64,000 bases of DNA from Anaerosporomusa subterranea (GCF_001611555.1 NZ_LSGP01000017.1:62001-126000), one strand, 5' to 3'; positions 26,009-35,040 are shown, counted from the first letter of the stretch. Program-made: numbers and translations. The notes: generated from the letters alone by a model not told the origin.

Positions 26009-26045
26009 GTCCCTGTAATGGGACGGATGGTTTCTTGAACGGGAC
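26009..26045. promoter_or_regulatory. Second tandem pair of GTCCC-N6-GGGAC sites
   Basis: A perfect palindrome GTCCC-TGTAAT-GGGAC (26009-26024) is followed by a weaker GTTTC-TTGAAC-GGGAC (26030-26045), again spaced 21 bp start to start. The pair lies about 120 bp upstream of the -24/-12 promoter at 26162 and just after the activator gene. Confidence 0.72.
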
Positions 26046-26161
26046 AATACAATTATCAACCTATCGAACATCGAACCTCGACCCAGCGGGTAAGACCGCC
26101 TCAGCGATTCTTAGCACTACTACTACCGATAGGTCTCATATGTAACGATGGGTTTTCTGCT

Positions 26162-26177
26162 TGGCATGCTTCTTGCT
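26162..26177 (+). promoter_or_regulatory. Sigma-54 (-24/-12) promoter of the hydroxyacid dehydrogenase operon
   Basis: TGGCATGCTTCTTGCT matches the TGGCAYG-N4-TTGCW consensus throughout, with 10 nt between GG and GC. The ATG at 26220 follows with an AGGAGG site at 26207. Confidence 0.87.
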
Positions 26178-26219
26178 CGGGATCTTTGATACTTATATTA
26201 AAATTAGGAGGTATCCCCT

Positions 26220-27221
26220 ATGTCGAAACGTTGGAACGTCTATGTAACCCGCATGCTGCCCCAACCGGCCATTGATCTGCTAAAGGAGTATTGCGATGTC
26301 GAGATCAACCCGGATGACCAGGTGCTTAGTCACGAAGAACTGCTGACGAAGGTCAAAGGCAGAGATGCAGTTCTATGTCTGCTGACAGACACGATTGATG
26401 ATGAAGTATTCGCCGCAGCCGGATCGCAATGCAAACTATTTGCCAACTATGCTGTCGGTTTTAATAACGTGGATGTTGAAGCCGCAACCAAACGCGGCGT
26501 CATGATCAGTAACACACCGGATGTGTTGACAGATGCGACTGCTGACTTAGCCTGGACGCTGCTGTTTTCAGTCGCCCGTCGCGTCGTTGAGTCTGACAAG
26601 TATCTGCGGGACGGCAAATTCCAGGGCTGGGGACCGATGCTGCTGTTAGGGCGGGATATTACCGGCAAGACGCTGGGCGTTATCGGCACAGGCCGCATTG
26701 GCGGCAACTTTGCCAAGAAAGCCAAAGGCTTTGAGATGAAGATTCTTTATAATGATGTCACGCCTAACCCCCAATTCGAAGCCGAAACCGGCGGTGTATA
26801 TGTCGATAAAGAGACGTTATTAAAAACAGCTGATTTCATTTCGGTTCATGTACCGCTGCTACCATCAACCCGTCATTTGATCAGCACCAATGAATTCAAA
26901 CTGATGAAACCGACGGCAATTCTGATTAACACTTCGCGTGGTCCGGTGGTGGATGAAAAGGCGTTAGTTTATGCGCTTCAGACCAATGAAATCTGGGGGG
27001 CCGGACTGGATGTTTTCGAAAATGAACCAGCGGTTGAGCCCAGGCTACTCGAATGTGAGAATGCCGTGCTGCTGCCACACGTTGCCAGCGCCACGATTGA
27101 CACCCGAACCAACATGGGGCTAATCGCGGTACGCAACATTTTGGCGGCGATGCAAGGGGCGGTCCCGCCGACATTAGTGAATATAGAGGTTCTGAGAGCG
27201 AAGGAAAGCAACAAGGCTTAA
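26220..27221 (+). CDS. D-2-hydroxyacid dehydrogenase (glyoxylate/hydroxypyruvate reductase-like)
   Basis: A 333-residue NAD(P)-dependent enzyme. ANYAVGFNNVDVEAA precedes the nucleotide-binding loop GVIGTGRIG (about 155); the catalytic Arg is in NTSRGPVVDE, the Glu in DVFENEP and the His in LPHVASAT. It resembles glyoxylate and hydroxypyruvate reductases but could act on another 2-keto acid from the pathway. It is first in a sigma-54-driven unit followed by an EamA transporter and an aldo/keto reductase. Confidence 0.88.
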   Translation: MSKRWNVYVTRMLPQPAIDLLKEYCDVEINPDDQVLSHEELLTKVKGRDAVLCLLTDTIDDEVFAAAGSQCKLFANYAVGFNNVDVEAATKRGVMISNTPDVLTDATADLAWTLLFSVARRVVESDKYLRDGKFQGWGPMLLLGRDITGKTLGVIGTGRIGGNFAKKAKGFEMKILYNDVTPNPQFEAETGGVYVDKETLLKTADFISVHVPLLPSTRHLISTNEFKLMKPTAILINTSRGPVVDEKALVYALQTNEIWGAGLDVFENEPAVEPRLLECENAVLLPHVASATIDTRTNMGLIAVRNILAAMQGAVPPTLVNIEVLRAKESNKA

Positions 27222-27308
27222 GGAATTCTTCTCTAACTCATCGGCAGGAGTAATTGTTTTTGGCGCGAATACTCATAGAATTACATGCCGCAAGGAGAGA
27301 AGTCGTAG

Positions 27309-28196
27309 ATGCTTAACCTATTGCTGAAGCATGCCGGGTCGGAACGCCGACTGGCTGTCTTCTTGATGATGGCTACCAATTTGTTATGGAGTTCAGGCGG
27401 GCTGCTGATTAAAGGGGTCGATTGGAATCCGGTTGCCATTGCCGGGGCGCGCAGCGCGGTCGCGGCTCTGGTCATATGGCTGGCGTTTCGCGGTCAGCGT
27501 CTATCCTGGTCAAAGGCGCAAATCGGCGGCGCGGTTGCCTATGCGGCCACAGTGATCCTATTTGTCAGCGCAACTAAGATGACAACTGCGGCCAACGCTA
27601 TTTTACTACAATATACAATGCCGATTTATGTTGCACTGTTTGGCGCTTGGGTCTTGAACGAAAAGCCGACAGCAGCCGACTGGGCGACTATTGGCGTGAT
27701 TGCTGGCGGAATGGGTTTGTTTTTCCTGGACCAATTGTCAGCAGGCGGATTGATGGGCAATATCTACGGTGCGGCCAGTGGCGCGACACTGGCAGTTTTT
27801 TGCCTTTGTATGCGAAAACAGAAAGATGCCTCTCCGTTCGGTACGGTGCTTTTGGGCAACGTGTTGACAACGCTGATTGGACTTCCCTTCATGCTGGATT
27901 CGTCTCCAGGTTCAGAGGGCTTGATCAACCTTGCCCTGCTTGGTGTGTTTCAGCTGGGATTGGCGTATGTCTGTTATTCTGTAGCCATTAAACATGTGAC
28001 TGCTCTGGAAACGGCATTGATCGGCGCGATTGAGCCGGTACTCAACCCAATCTGGGTGTTCTTGGTATTAGGTGAGAGGCCTGGAATGTGGGCGATGATC
28101 GGTGGCAGTATTATTCTGGTGGCGGTGACTATCCGCTGTATCAAGACAACGGCGGATCAGCCTATGGTGGAAGCTAAGCAAGCGGCAGTAGACTAA
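27309..28196 (+). CDS. EamA/DMT-superfamily transporter
   Basis: A 295-residue protein with ten hydrophobic segments in two repeats (ATNLLWSSGGLLIKG in the first, GAIEPVLNPIWVFLVLGERP in the second). EamA proteins mostly export metabolites or amino acids, and some import. It lies 87 nt behind the hydroxyacid dehydrogenase and is preceded by AGGAGAG; it may remove a pathway by-product (inference). Confidence 0.87.
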   Translation: MLNLLLKHAGSERRLAVFLMMATNLLWSSGGLLIKGVDWNPVAIAGARSAVAALVIWLAFRGQRLSWSKAQIGGAVAYAATVILFVSATKMTTAANAILLQYTMPIYVALFGAWVLNEKPTAADWATIGVIAGGMGLFFLDQLSAGGLMGNIYGAASGATLAVFCLCMRKQKDASPFGTVLLGNVLTTLIGLPFMLDSSPGSEGLINLALLGVFQLGLAYVCYSVAIKHVTALETALIGAIEPVLNPIWVFLVLGERPGMWAMIGGSIILVAVTIRCIKTTADQPMVEAKQAAVD

Positions 28197-28240
28197 ACAG
28201 GGCCAATTACATAATTACAAAAGAGATTGGGGGGAGATCG

Positions 28241-29194
28241 ATGAAATATCGTAAAGTAGGCCGTACCGGCTTGAATGTGAGTGTCCTAAGCCTTGGCAGT
28301 TGGCTGACCTATGGCAATACTACTGATAGCGAAACCGCGACCGCGGTCATTCATGCCGCCTATGCAGCAGGCATCAACTCGTTTGATACTGCCAACGTCT
28401 ATGCCAGAGGCGAAGCCGAAAAAGTGGTTGGCCAGGCGCTGGCCGCCTATCCGCGTGAGTCGTACGTCTTGGCGACCAAAGCATTTTGGCCGATGGGTGA
28501 AGGAGTTAATGATAAAGGCCTTTCCCGCAAACACGTATTTGAACAGGTTCACGCCAGCCTGCGTCGTCTGGGTACAGACTATGTGGATATTTTCTATTGC
28601 CATCGCTTTGATCCCCAGACACCAATTTATGAAACACTGCGTACGATCGATGATTTAATCCGGCAGGGGAAAATTCTCTATGCCGGAGTCAGCGAGTGGA
28701 CAGCTACGCAAATCACTGAAGCGCTTGGTTTGGCGGATAAGTATCTACTGGATCGGATTGTTGTTAATCAGCCAGCCTATAACATGCTCAGTCGCTACAT
28801 TGAAGATGAGGTCGTCCCAACTTGTGAAAAGCACGGTTTGAGTCAGATCGTCTTCTCGCCGCTGGCCCAGGGCATGCTGACAGGTAAATACCAAAAAGAT
28901 CAACCTGCCCCCCACGGCAGCCGCGCGTCTGACCCGCGCACAGCGCCGTTTGTCGAGCGATACTTTACCGAAGCCAACTTCGCCAAAGTGGAGAAATTAA
29001 AGACTTTGGCAGGCGAGCTCAGCCTGCCGTTATCTAATCTCAGTTTGGCCTGGGTGTTGGCTCAGCCCAATATTACCTCAGCGATTATCGGCGCGAGTCG
29101 TCCGGAACAAGTGTTGGAGAATGTTAAGGCAGCTGATGTGAGACTGAGTCAAGATGTGGTTGAAGAAATCGAAGATATATTGGACGGAGAATAG
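28241..29194 (+). CDS. Aldo/keto reductase
   Basis: A 317-residue TIM-barrel NADPH-dependent reductase of the Kv-beta/YghZ-like group. The catalytic tetrad is visible: Asp in FDTANVY, Tyr in the same motif, Lys in LATKAFWP and His in IFYCHRFD. The C-terminal coenzyme region SAIIGASRPEQVLENV is intact. It has a GGGGGAG ribosome site and is the last gene of the putative sigma-54 unit. The physiological aldehyde is unknown. Confidence 0.9.
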   Translation: MKYRKVGRTGLNVSVLSLGSWLTYGNTTDSETATAVIHAAYAAGINSFDTANVYARGEAEKVVGQALAAYPRESYVLATKAFWPMGEGVNDKGLSRKHVFEQVHASLRRLGTDYVDIFYCHRFDPQTPIYETLRTIDDLIRQGKILYAGVSEWTATQITEALGLADKYLLDRIVVNQPAYNMLSRYIEDEVVPTCEKHGLSQIVFSPLAQGMLTGKYQKDQPAPHGSRASDPRTAPFVERYFTEANFAKVEKLKTLAGELSLPLSNLSLAWVLAQPNITSAIIGASRPEQVLENVKAADVRLSQDVVEEIEDILDGE

Positions 29195-29212
29195 AAGGAA
29201 CACCGAGTTGCG

Positions 29213-29307
29213 TTTTACCATAGAGTACACAGAGGGATCGATGTTTAGATTAATGTCATTAGAGAAAACGGCATCCTCTATGGGTACCCTCTGTATACTC
29301 TGCGGTT
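29213..29307. repeat. Interspersed inverted repeat, CCGCAGAG family, copy 2
   Basis: The left arm ACCATAGAGTACACAGAGGG and the right arm ending CCCTCTGTATACTCTGCGGT are imperfectly complementary. It separates the aldo/keto reductase from mobB. Confidence 0.75.
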
Positions 29308-29340
29308 GAGGTGGCTACTATTTTTTGCCAGGAGGACGCC

Positions 29341-29853
29341 ATGATTCCCGTCATTTCCTTTGTTGGTTATTCTAACAGCGGCAAAACTACAGTTTTGACT
29401 CAGGTTGTGCGTGAGCTGAAGTCGCGCGGCTATCGAATCGCGGTGATTAAGCATGACGCGCATGGCTTTGACATTGATGTTCCTGGCAAAGACACCGCAA
29501 AGCATGCTGAGGCTGGCGCGGATATTGTCTGTATTAGCTCAGCGAATAAGCTAGCCTATATCGAAGCCCGGCAGGCAGAAATACCGCTTGATGAAGTGAT
29601 TCATCGTATCCAGGACGTTGATGTGATTTTCACAGAAGGCTATAAGCGAGAGAACAAGCCAAAGGTTGAGGTGTTCCGCTTGGCGGCGGGCCAGCCTCCA
29701 TTAGGGCCTAGTCCAGATTTATTGGCAACAATATCTGATACACCCTTATATCCAGATGTACGGCATTTTTGTCCAGAACAAATTTCTCTGCTGGCCGATT
29801 TTCTAGAAGTCAGCTTTCTGCAAGTTAACAAAGATATGTCTGACAACGAATAG
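29341..29853 (+). CDS. mobB: Molybdopterin-guanine dinucleotide biosynthesis adaptor protein MobB
   Basis: A 170-residue P-loop protein: Walker A GYSNSGKTT near the N-terminus, VIKHDAHGFDID and the downstream IFTEGYKRENKPKVEVFR block typical of MobB. It binds GTP and assists MobA in making the guanine dinucleotide form of molybdenum cofactor. ATG 29341 follows AGGAGG. No other molybdenum gene is in the window. Confidence 0.9.
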   Translation: MIPVISFVGYSNSGKTTVLTQVVRELKSRGYRIAVIKHDAHGFDIDVPGKDTAKHAEAGADIVCISSANKLAYIEARQAEIPLDEVIHRIQDVDVIFTEGYKRENKPKVEVFRLAAGQPPLGPSPDLLATISDTPLYPDVRHFCPEQISLLADFLEVSFLQVNKDMSDNE

Positions 29854-29964
29854 AATTATCAGCTGATATTTAAGTGTGTCAGGCAGGATATTTGTTATAT
29901 TTCCGGAATTAACTCTATAACGATGTGATCGGCATATAGTTACAGTTATAGAGGAGGACTTATA

Positions 29965-30927
29965 TTGCAAAAGATTGGCGTTTTAACAAGCGGTGGTGAC
30001 GCACCTGGCATGAATGCTGCAGTGCGGGCCGTCGTTAGGAAGGCTATCTATCACGGGGTAGAGGTGGTGGGGATTAAGCGCGGCTTTGCTGGCTTTATCG
30101 AAGGTGATATGGCGCCGATGAACCGCAGTTCGGTAGCTGATATCATTCAAAGAGGCGGCACGGTTCTACGCACTTCTCGGTCTGAAGAATTCCGCACTCC
30201 GGAAGGACGAGCGCTTGCGTTTGAGAATGTAGAACGCTATGGCTTGCAAGGCTTGGTTGTCATTGGTGGTGACGGCTCATTCCGGGGAGCGAAATTGTTT
30301 GCCGAGGAATACGACATTCCGGTTATTGTGATCCCTGGAACGATTGATAATGATATTAATGGCACAGATTACTCCATCGGCTTTGACACTGCAGTCAATA
30401 CCGCAGTTGGCGCAATTGATAAAATTCGCGATACTGCAACCTCGCATGAGAGAACTTTCGTGATCGAGGTCATGGGGCGTGATTCAGGCTTTATCGCTCT
30501 GTCAGCCGGTCTCGCTGGCGGCGCGGAGACGGTAATTATCCCTGAACAGCCGGTTGATGTTGACGTTATCTGTAAGAAAGTCAGCAAAGGCTTTAAGCAG
30601 GGTAAGCTTCATTCCATTATCGTTGTGGCTGAAGGTGCAATCAGGGGTATTGAATTAGCGAAACAGATTAAGCTGCAGACCGGCTTTGAATGCAAGCCGA
30701 CTATTCTCGGTCACTTACTCAGAGGTGGCAGTCCGACTGTGTTTGATCGTGATTTAGCCAGTCGTATGGGCGCGAAAGCTGTAGAACTGCTCTTAAGCAA
30801 GGTCAGTTGCCAAATGGTTGGCACGCTCAGAGGCGATATCATCGGCGTTGACTTTTGTGAAGTGATTTCGGTAAAGAAACCTATCGATTTGGAGATGTAT
30901 CGATTGGTGGATATATTAGCAATCTAG
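29965..30927 (+). CDS. pfkA: 6-phosphofructokinase, ATP-dependent
   Basis: A 320-residue protein of standard bacterial PfkA length. ATP-type motifs are present: GVLTSGGDAPGMNAAVR, GGDGSFRGA (Gly at the donor-specificity position), PGTIDNDI with the catalytic Asp, MGRDSGFIAL and HLLRGGSPT. It phosphorylates fructose 6-phosphate in glycolysis. The start is TTG with a strong GAGGAGG site. It is a single gene and contrasts with the PPi-type enzyme at 18547. Confidence 0.95.
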   Translation: MQKIGVLTSGGDAPGMNAAVRAVVRKAIYHGVEVVGIKRGFAGFIEGDMAPMNRSSVADIIQRGGTVLRTSRSEEFRTPEGRALAFENVERYGLQGLVVIGGDGSFRGAKLFAEEYDIPVIVIPGTIDNDINGTDYSIGFDTAVNTAVGAIDKIRDTATSHERTFVIEVMGRDSGFIALSAGLAGGAETVIIPEQPVDVDVICKKVSKGFKQGKLHSIIVVAEGAIRGIELAKQIKLQTGFECKPTILGHLLRGGSPTVFDRDLASRMGAKAVELLLSKVSCQMVGTLRGDIIGVDFCEVISVKKPIDLEMYRLVDILAI

Positions 30928-30988
30928 TCCGTCGTTGCTTTGGGCATGAAATAATTCACAGGCAATACGAAAAAGGTAGACTGGCTGA

Positions 30989-31067
30989 GGAAGATCGCTA
31001 CGTCACTTCGTTCCTCGCGATGACACATAATTGTTTGTCATCGCGAGCGAAGCGCGGCGATCTTCCT
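30989..31067. repeat. Inverted repeat, ATCGCGAGCGAAGCGCGGCGA type, copy 2
   Basis: Arms 30989-31025 and 31037-31067 begin GGAAGATCGCTACGTCACTT and end AGCGCGGCGATCTTCC. They are imperfectly complementary, around a short A/T centre. The unit lies between pfkA and the metallo-hydrolase gene. Confidence 0.75.
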
Positions 31068-31183
31068 TGCTTTTACGGCCAGACTGCAGCAATCTTCCTA
31101 CGAAAATTCACACAGTTTTTCAATTTCCTGGACAATGTGCTACAATATATTTAATAGTCTTGACAGCATGTGGAGGGGAAACT

Positions 31184-32158
31184 GTGGTTGATGAAATAGT
31201 AACAGGCATATATCGAATCGAAGTTCCTTTGCCGAAGAATCCCTTGAAGTATATTAACTCGTATCTGGTAAGGGGAACCGAGCGGTGTTTGCTAGTCGAT
31301 ACTGGTCTTAACCGGCCGGAGTGCCTGGAGGCGCTGCGTAACGGCTTGGCTGAGCTAAACGTGGATATGAATCAGACCGATATTTTTATTACTCACATGC
31401 ATGCCGATCACTCCGGTTTAGTCGGCGTGTTGAAAAATACTGGCAACCGCGCCTATGCCAGCGCTCTAGATGGCAATGTCATTAACCATTTCGGTCGTGA
31501 ACATTGGGACCGTTTGGCAACTTGCGCTAAGCATCAGGGCTTTGATCCCGATCTACTGGAAACAGCAATTACCCGCCACCCGGGATTCCGTGGCGGCAAC
31601 AAGGATATGATCGACTTCCACTTCGTCAGTGACGGCGATGTGTTAGAATACGGCGATTTTCAATTTAGTTGCATTGCTGCTCCTGGTCATACTGCCGGCC
31701 ATATCTGCCTGTATGAGCCTAATCAACGAATATTGTTTGCTGGAGATAATATCTTAAATGATATCACCCCCAATATTACCGCTTGGGCTGAGCATGAAAA
31801 TCCATTGGCTGAATATCACGCCAGTCTAGATAAGTTGGAAAAGCTTGCTATCGACCTCGTTTTGCCAGCTCACCGGACGCAGATTGCTGATTGGCGCGCC
31901 CGCGTTGCTGAACTTAAACACCACCATGAACTACGGTTGGCTGAAGTTGAGACCATCCTGCGCCAGGGAGAATTTAGCGCCTACCAAGTGGCGGCGAGGA
32001 TGAGCTGGGACATTCGCTGCAATTCGTTTGACGAGTTTCCTGTACCGCAAAAATGGTTTGCCACCGGTGAGGCGATCGCCCATATTCGTTACCTAGAGGA
32101 AGCCGGACGGGTACGTCGGACGGTCAATGATCCGATAGCTTTTTTTAAGGCAGTATAA
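31184..32158 (+). CDS. Metallo-beta-lactamase-fold hydrolase (LACTB2-like)
   Basis: A 324-residue MBL-fold protein. The HMHADH motif (about 71-76), AAPGHTAGHICLY, FAGDNIL and LPAHRT supply the dinuclear-metal ligands. The C-terminal 90 residues look like the small winged-helix extension of LACTB2-type enzymes. Substrate unknown; relatives include nucleases and thioesterases. GTG 31184 after GGAGGGG is chosen because the longer frame reads through the inverted repeat at 30989-31067. Confidence 0.82.
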   Translation: MVDEIVTGIYRIEVPLPKNPLKYINSYLVRGTERCLLVDTGLNRPECLEALRNGLAELNVDMNQTDIFITHMHADHSGLVGVLKNTGNRAYASALDGNVINHFGREHWDRLATCAKHQGFDPDLLETAITRHPGFRGGNKDMIDFHFVSDGDVLEYGDFQFSCIAAPGHTAGHICLYEPNQRILFAGDNILNDITPNITAWAEHENPLAEYHASLDKLEKLAIDLVLPAHRTQIADWRARVAELKHHHELRLAEVETILRQGEFSAYQVAARMSWDIRCNSFDEFPVPQKWFATGEAIAHIRYLEEAGRVRRTVNDPIAFFKAV

Positions 32159-32180
32159 GTCTCAGGAGGAACGAGGCTGA

Positions 32181-32196
32181 GTTTTACCGCAGAGGT
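32181..32196. repeat. Single arm of the CCGCAGAG repeat family
   Basis: GTTTTACCGCAGAGGT matches the outer end of the other copies, but no complementary arm follows, so it looks like a degraded or half unit in the gap before the membrane-protein gene. Confidence 0.6.
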
Positions 32197-32264
32197 TAAC
32201 GTACCTCGATCCCACAATAGTAATGGTTTCTTTGACGCCTGACAGGTAGGACGGAGGGCTATGT

Positions 32265-33476
32265 ATGCGTGAATTTTTACAAGGTTTGCGTTTGCTGGGG
32301 CAGAAGCTAAGAGGCGGAACACCTGAGCAGCGTACAGATATTTGGCCTGCGCCACATCGGTCATTTCGACTGGATATCGAGGGCGGCCGACTGACCGTTG
32401 CGGAAAAGGCGGTTAATGCCTGGTTGCGTCAGGAATTTCTCAGACATCAATTTATTCGCTATGTATCTGTCGAATTTGAGGATAACAACCGGATTAACGT
32501 GCAGATTATTAGCCGCTACTATGTGCAGATGATTATTGAAGCAGAGTTAAGCGATGCCTGGCATGATCACAGTACTTCGACCCTGCAGTTGAAATGGAAA
32601 ACTGTCCGGTTTCTGCGGATGCCGCTGCTGCCGGATTTTATAACCGAGAAGCTAACTTATTACTTGTTAAATATCATCGGCTTTTTGATGAATCCTGTAG
32701 CTGTCAGACCGGGAATCGAACTGCGGATGGACGGAGGCAGTTTGCGGATTGACTTTTCCCGCTATTGGGATACTTGCCGTCGTCGTGAAGTATATTCGTT
32801 ATTTCATGATGAAACCGGGGCGCCGCGCCCTAGTGAATTTTTTGTCATTGCTGCCGGCACAGACAAGGGGTTTATCACGCTCCATTTGCATCCTCTATCG
32901 TCCGAGGCGAAGTCTATCATCCACTCAGATTATGGACACAAGGAACCGGAGCGCTACCGACGAGCTATCTATCGCCTGCAGTGGGCAGATGCGTTATTTT
33001 TGTCCGGCATCGCGTTAGGCGTGTCGGCTATCGTTGTTCTGCTGCGGGATTATTTCGACATAGACGGTCTGACGTTTAGCTTTTCACGTTACTTTTTTCT
33101 GTCACTGATCATTATCGGCATCAGTCTGATGCTCGTCAACATTCCGCGCTGGCTGTATCAATTCTTTACCGGCAAAACGGTCAATAAGCTACAGTCAGCC
33201 AGTGAAAATATTATGTACCGCATGGAACGCTACAAGCGGGACATTGAGCTTGAGATGCGTGATTTGATCCGTCACTATGGCAAGATTGGAAACCAGACTG
33301 ATTTTGAGGGGCGGCAAGAAATGGAACGCTTGCTGCTAAAAGCAGGACGCCAGCGATTCCTTGCCTGGCGCATGGAACGCACCATGGAAAGCCTGAACCG
33401 CTGGCGTAAACTGAAGTATGGGCTGGCGTATGTTATTACGATTGTGAGCGAGTATATCGCCTTCCGCTGGCTCTAG
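32265..33476 (+). CDS. Conserved-looking membrane protein of unknown function
   Basis: I do not recognise a family. The 403 residues comprise an N-terminal soluble region of about 245 residues rich in beta-type alternation, two strong hydrophobic segments (about 246-266 and 280-298), then a charged, probably helical region (YRMERYKRDIELEMRDLIRHY, rich in Arg and Glu) and a final short hydrophobic stretch. Codon use resembles its neighbours. The stop is followed within 5 nt by structured repeat copy B, which also separates it from the convergent amidohydrolase. Confidence 0.75.
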   Translation: MREFLQGLRLLGQKLRGGTPEQRTDIWPAPHRSFRLDIEGGRLTVAEKAVNAWLRQEFLRHQFIRYVSVEFEDNNRINVQIISRYYVQMIIEAELSDAWHDHSTSTLQLKWKTVRFLRMPLLPDFITEKLTYYLLNIIGFLMNPVAVRPGIELRMDGGSLRIDFSRYWDTCRRREVYSLFHDETGAPRPSEFFVIAAGTDKGFITLHLHPLSSEAKSIIHSDYGHKEPERYRRAIYRLQWADALFLSGIALGVSAIVVLLRDYFDIDGLTFSFSRYFFLSLIIIGISLMLVNIPRWLYQFFTGKTVNKLQSASENIMYRMERYKRDIELEMRDLIRHYGKIGNQTDFEGRQEMERLLLKAGRQRFLAWRMERTMESLNRWRKLKYGLAYVITIVSEYIAFRWL

Positions 33477-33480
33477 GGCG

Positions 33481-33608
33481 GCAGACCGTTGATAAAGCAC
33501 CATCTGCGTTGTTAGCCCTGCGGGAGCGCGCTTGCCGTACCTTCGAATGTACTGTCTGCACGCGCTTCCTCGGGCTGCCTAGCATCTGGTACTTTCTGAA
33601 CGGTCTGC
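33481..33608 (+). repeat. Structured 3'-end element, copy B (short form)
   Basis: Outer arms 33481-33502 and 33587-33608 pair with three mismatches over 22 bp (GCAGACCGTT ... AACGGTCTGC at the ends). CATCTGCGTTG and GCCTAGCATCTGG bound the core, which folds as one long imperfect hairpin. It sits between convergent genes and may act as a two-way terminator. Confidence 0.85.
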
Positions 33609-33627
33609 TGGGCAGACTTACGTTAGG

Positions 33628-35040
33628 CTACTGCCGGCCTTGGTAGAAACCGCTTTTTGCCAAGTCGACGATGACTGGCGTCAGGCCTCGGGCGTGGACG
33701 GCGTCTGCGCCGGTGGTGGTGGTGATGATTTTGCTGCCTTGGCCGGAGACGTAACCGGCATGCATGATGACTTTGCCGCCGGCGATAGCAGTGCGAGGTT
33801 TTTGACGTTCGAGATCAAGGATGCTGATATCGGCGTCAGCGCCTGGAGTGAAGTGCCCTTTGTTTCCAAGACCCAAAATGCGAGCTGGGTTGGTGCTAGT
33901 TTTGGTGACGAATTCAGCCAAAGTCAGAGCCTGCAATTTAACTAGGGAAAGACCTAGTTCTACGATGACGTTGCGCGGTATGCCGCCGCCGTCAGTACTG
34001 ATGGCGTCTACGATAAACCCGCCGGTTTTACGCTTGGCCGCCGCTAGGCAAAATCGCGGTTCGGCCGGGTTGACCGGGAAACTGACAGCCGCGTCAGTGT
34101 TTTGTTTTCGCCAATAGTCACAGCCTGCTTGCCCGACTGCCAGTGTCATGGCCCCGCCGGCAGGGAGATTGATGTGGGCCCAACCGGCCAGGATTGCGTC
34201 TTCCATGCCTTGCTCAGTGGCTGGGAAGCCACCGGTTAATAGACAGCGCTTGGTGACTAGGCTTTCCGGCTCACCGCCGCTGCATTTGGCGTTAGTGCCA
34301 TTAAACGGAGAAATATAGGCTTCAGAAATAATCCGCGGATTGGACTCCAGAGCGCGGATGGCTTCTTCGGTTTCAGTCATAGCAGGACGGATTGAGCCCC
34401 GGCAGTAGCTGTTGACATGGGCCAGATGCAATGACTGACCTGCCGCTAACTCAATGGCCTCTAAGCAGCCTTCGATCGTGGAACCGGTTTGGTTAGTCCC
34501 GGCATGGAAGGCAATATAGGCATGTTGCTGGTTGGCGACAGTGATGGCCCGTGCCGTTGCCTCTGGAGTTAGCGGATAGTGACCGCCCAAGAGTTTCAGT
34601 CCGATGGCGCCTTGACGTAATGATGATCCCAACAGTGAGTCCAACTCAGCCATGTTCGGATTATCGCTTTTTACCGTATGCCCGGGTCGAACTGCATTCA
34701 AACTGGCAATTGTCAGACCTGCACCGTAGTCACGTGCAATATCAAGCACGCTGTCAACCGGGCCAGACATATCGAGAGCGGTCGTAACTCCGGCCAGTGC
34801 TAACATCTTATGAGCATAGCGACCACCCAGCCAGGATGACATATGGGTATGCAGGTCGATGATGCCAGGCATTACGCAATAGCCGCGCGCATCAGATAGC
34901 TCGTCTGCTAAGGTTGGATCAAGCTGGGGTGATACTTCAGCAATCAGTCCATCTTTAATACCAATGTCAAAATACCCTTCACGTTGGTTAAATGGGTCGA
35001 CCACGAACCCGCCGCTGATAATCAGGTCAAAGCTGCTCAT
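33628..35040 (-). CDS. Amidohydrolase (dihydroorotase/D-aminoacylase-like)
   Basis: A 470-residue metal-dependent amidohydrolase. GIIDLHTHMSS gives His64 and His66; IGLKLLGG contains the candidate bridging Lys; AFHAGTN and HLAHVNSY provide further histidines; STDGGGIPRN supplies the catalytic Asp; the C-terminal part NKGHFTPGADADISILDL rebuilds the small beta domain. Substrate unknown, probably a cyclic amide or acylated amine. The ATG is preceded by GAAAGGAAG on the minus strand. Confidence 0.85.
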   Translation of the reverse strand: MSSFDLIISGGFVVDPFNQREGYFDIGIKDGLIAEVSPQLDPTLADELSDARGYCVMPGIIDLHTHMSSWLGGRYAHKMLALAGVTTALDMSGPVDSVLDIARDYGAGLTIASLNAVRPGHTVKSDNPNMAELDSLLGSSLRQGAIGLKLLGGHYPLTPEATARAITVANQQHAYIAFHAGTNQTGSTIEGCLEAIELAAGQSLHLAHVNSYCRGSIRPAMTETEEAIRALESNPRIISEAYISPFNGTNAKCSGGEPESLVTKRCLLTGGFPATEQGMEDAILAGWAHINLPAGGAMTLAVGQAGCDYWRKQNTDAAVSFPVNPAEPRFCLAAAKRKTGGFIVDAISTDGGGIPRNVIVELGLSLVKLQALTLAEFVTKTSTNPARILGLGNKGHFTPGADADISILDLERQKPRTAIAGGKVIMHAGYVSGQGSKIITTTTGADAVHARGLTPVIVDLAKSGFYQGRQ

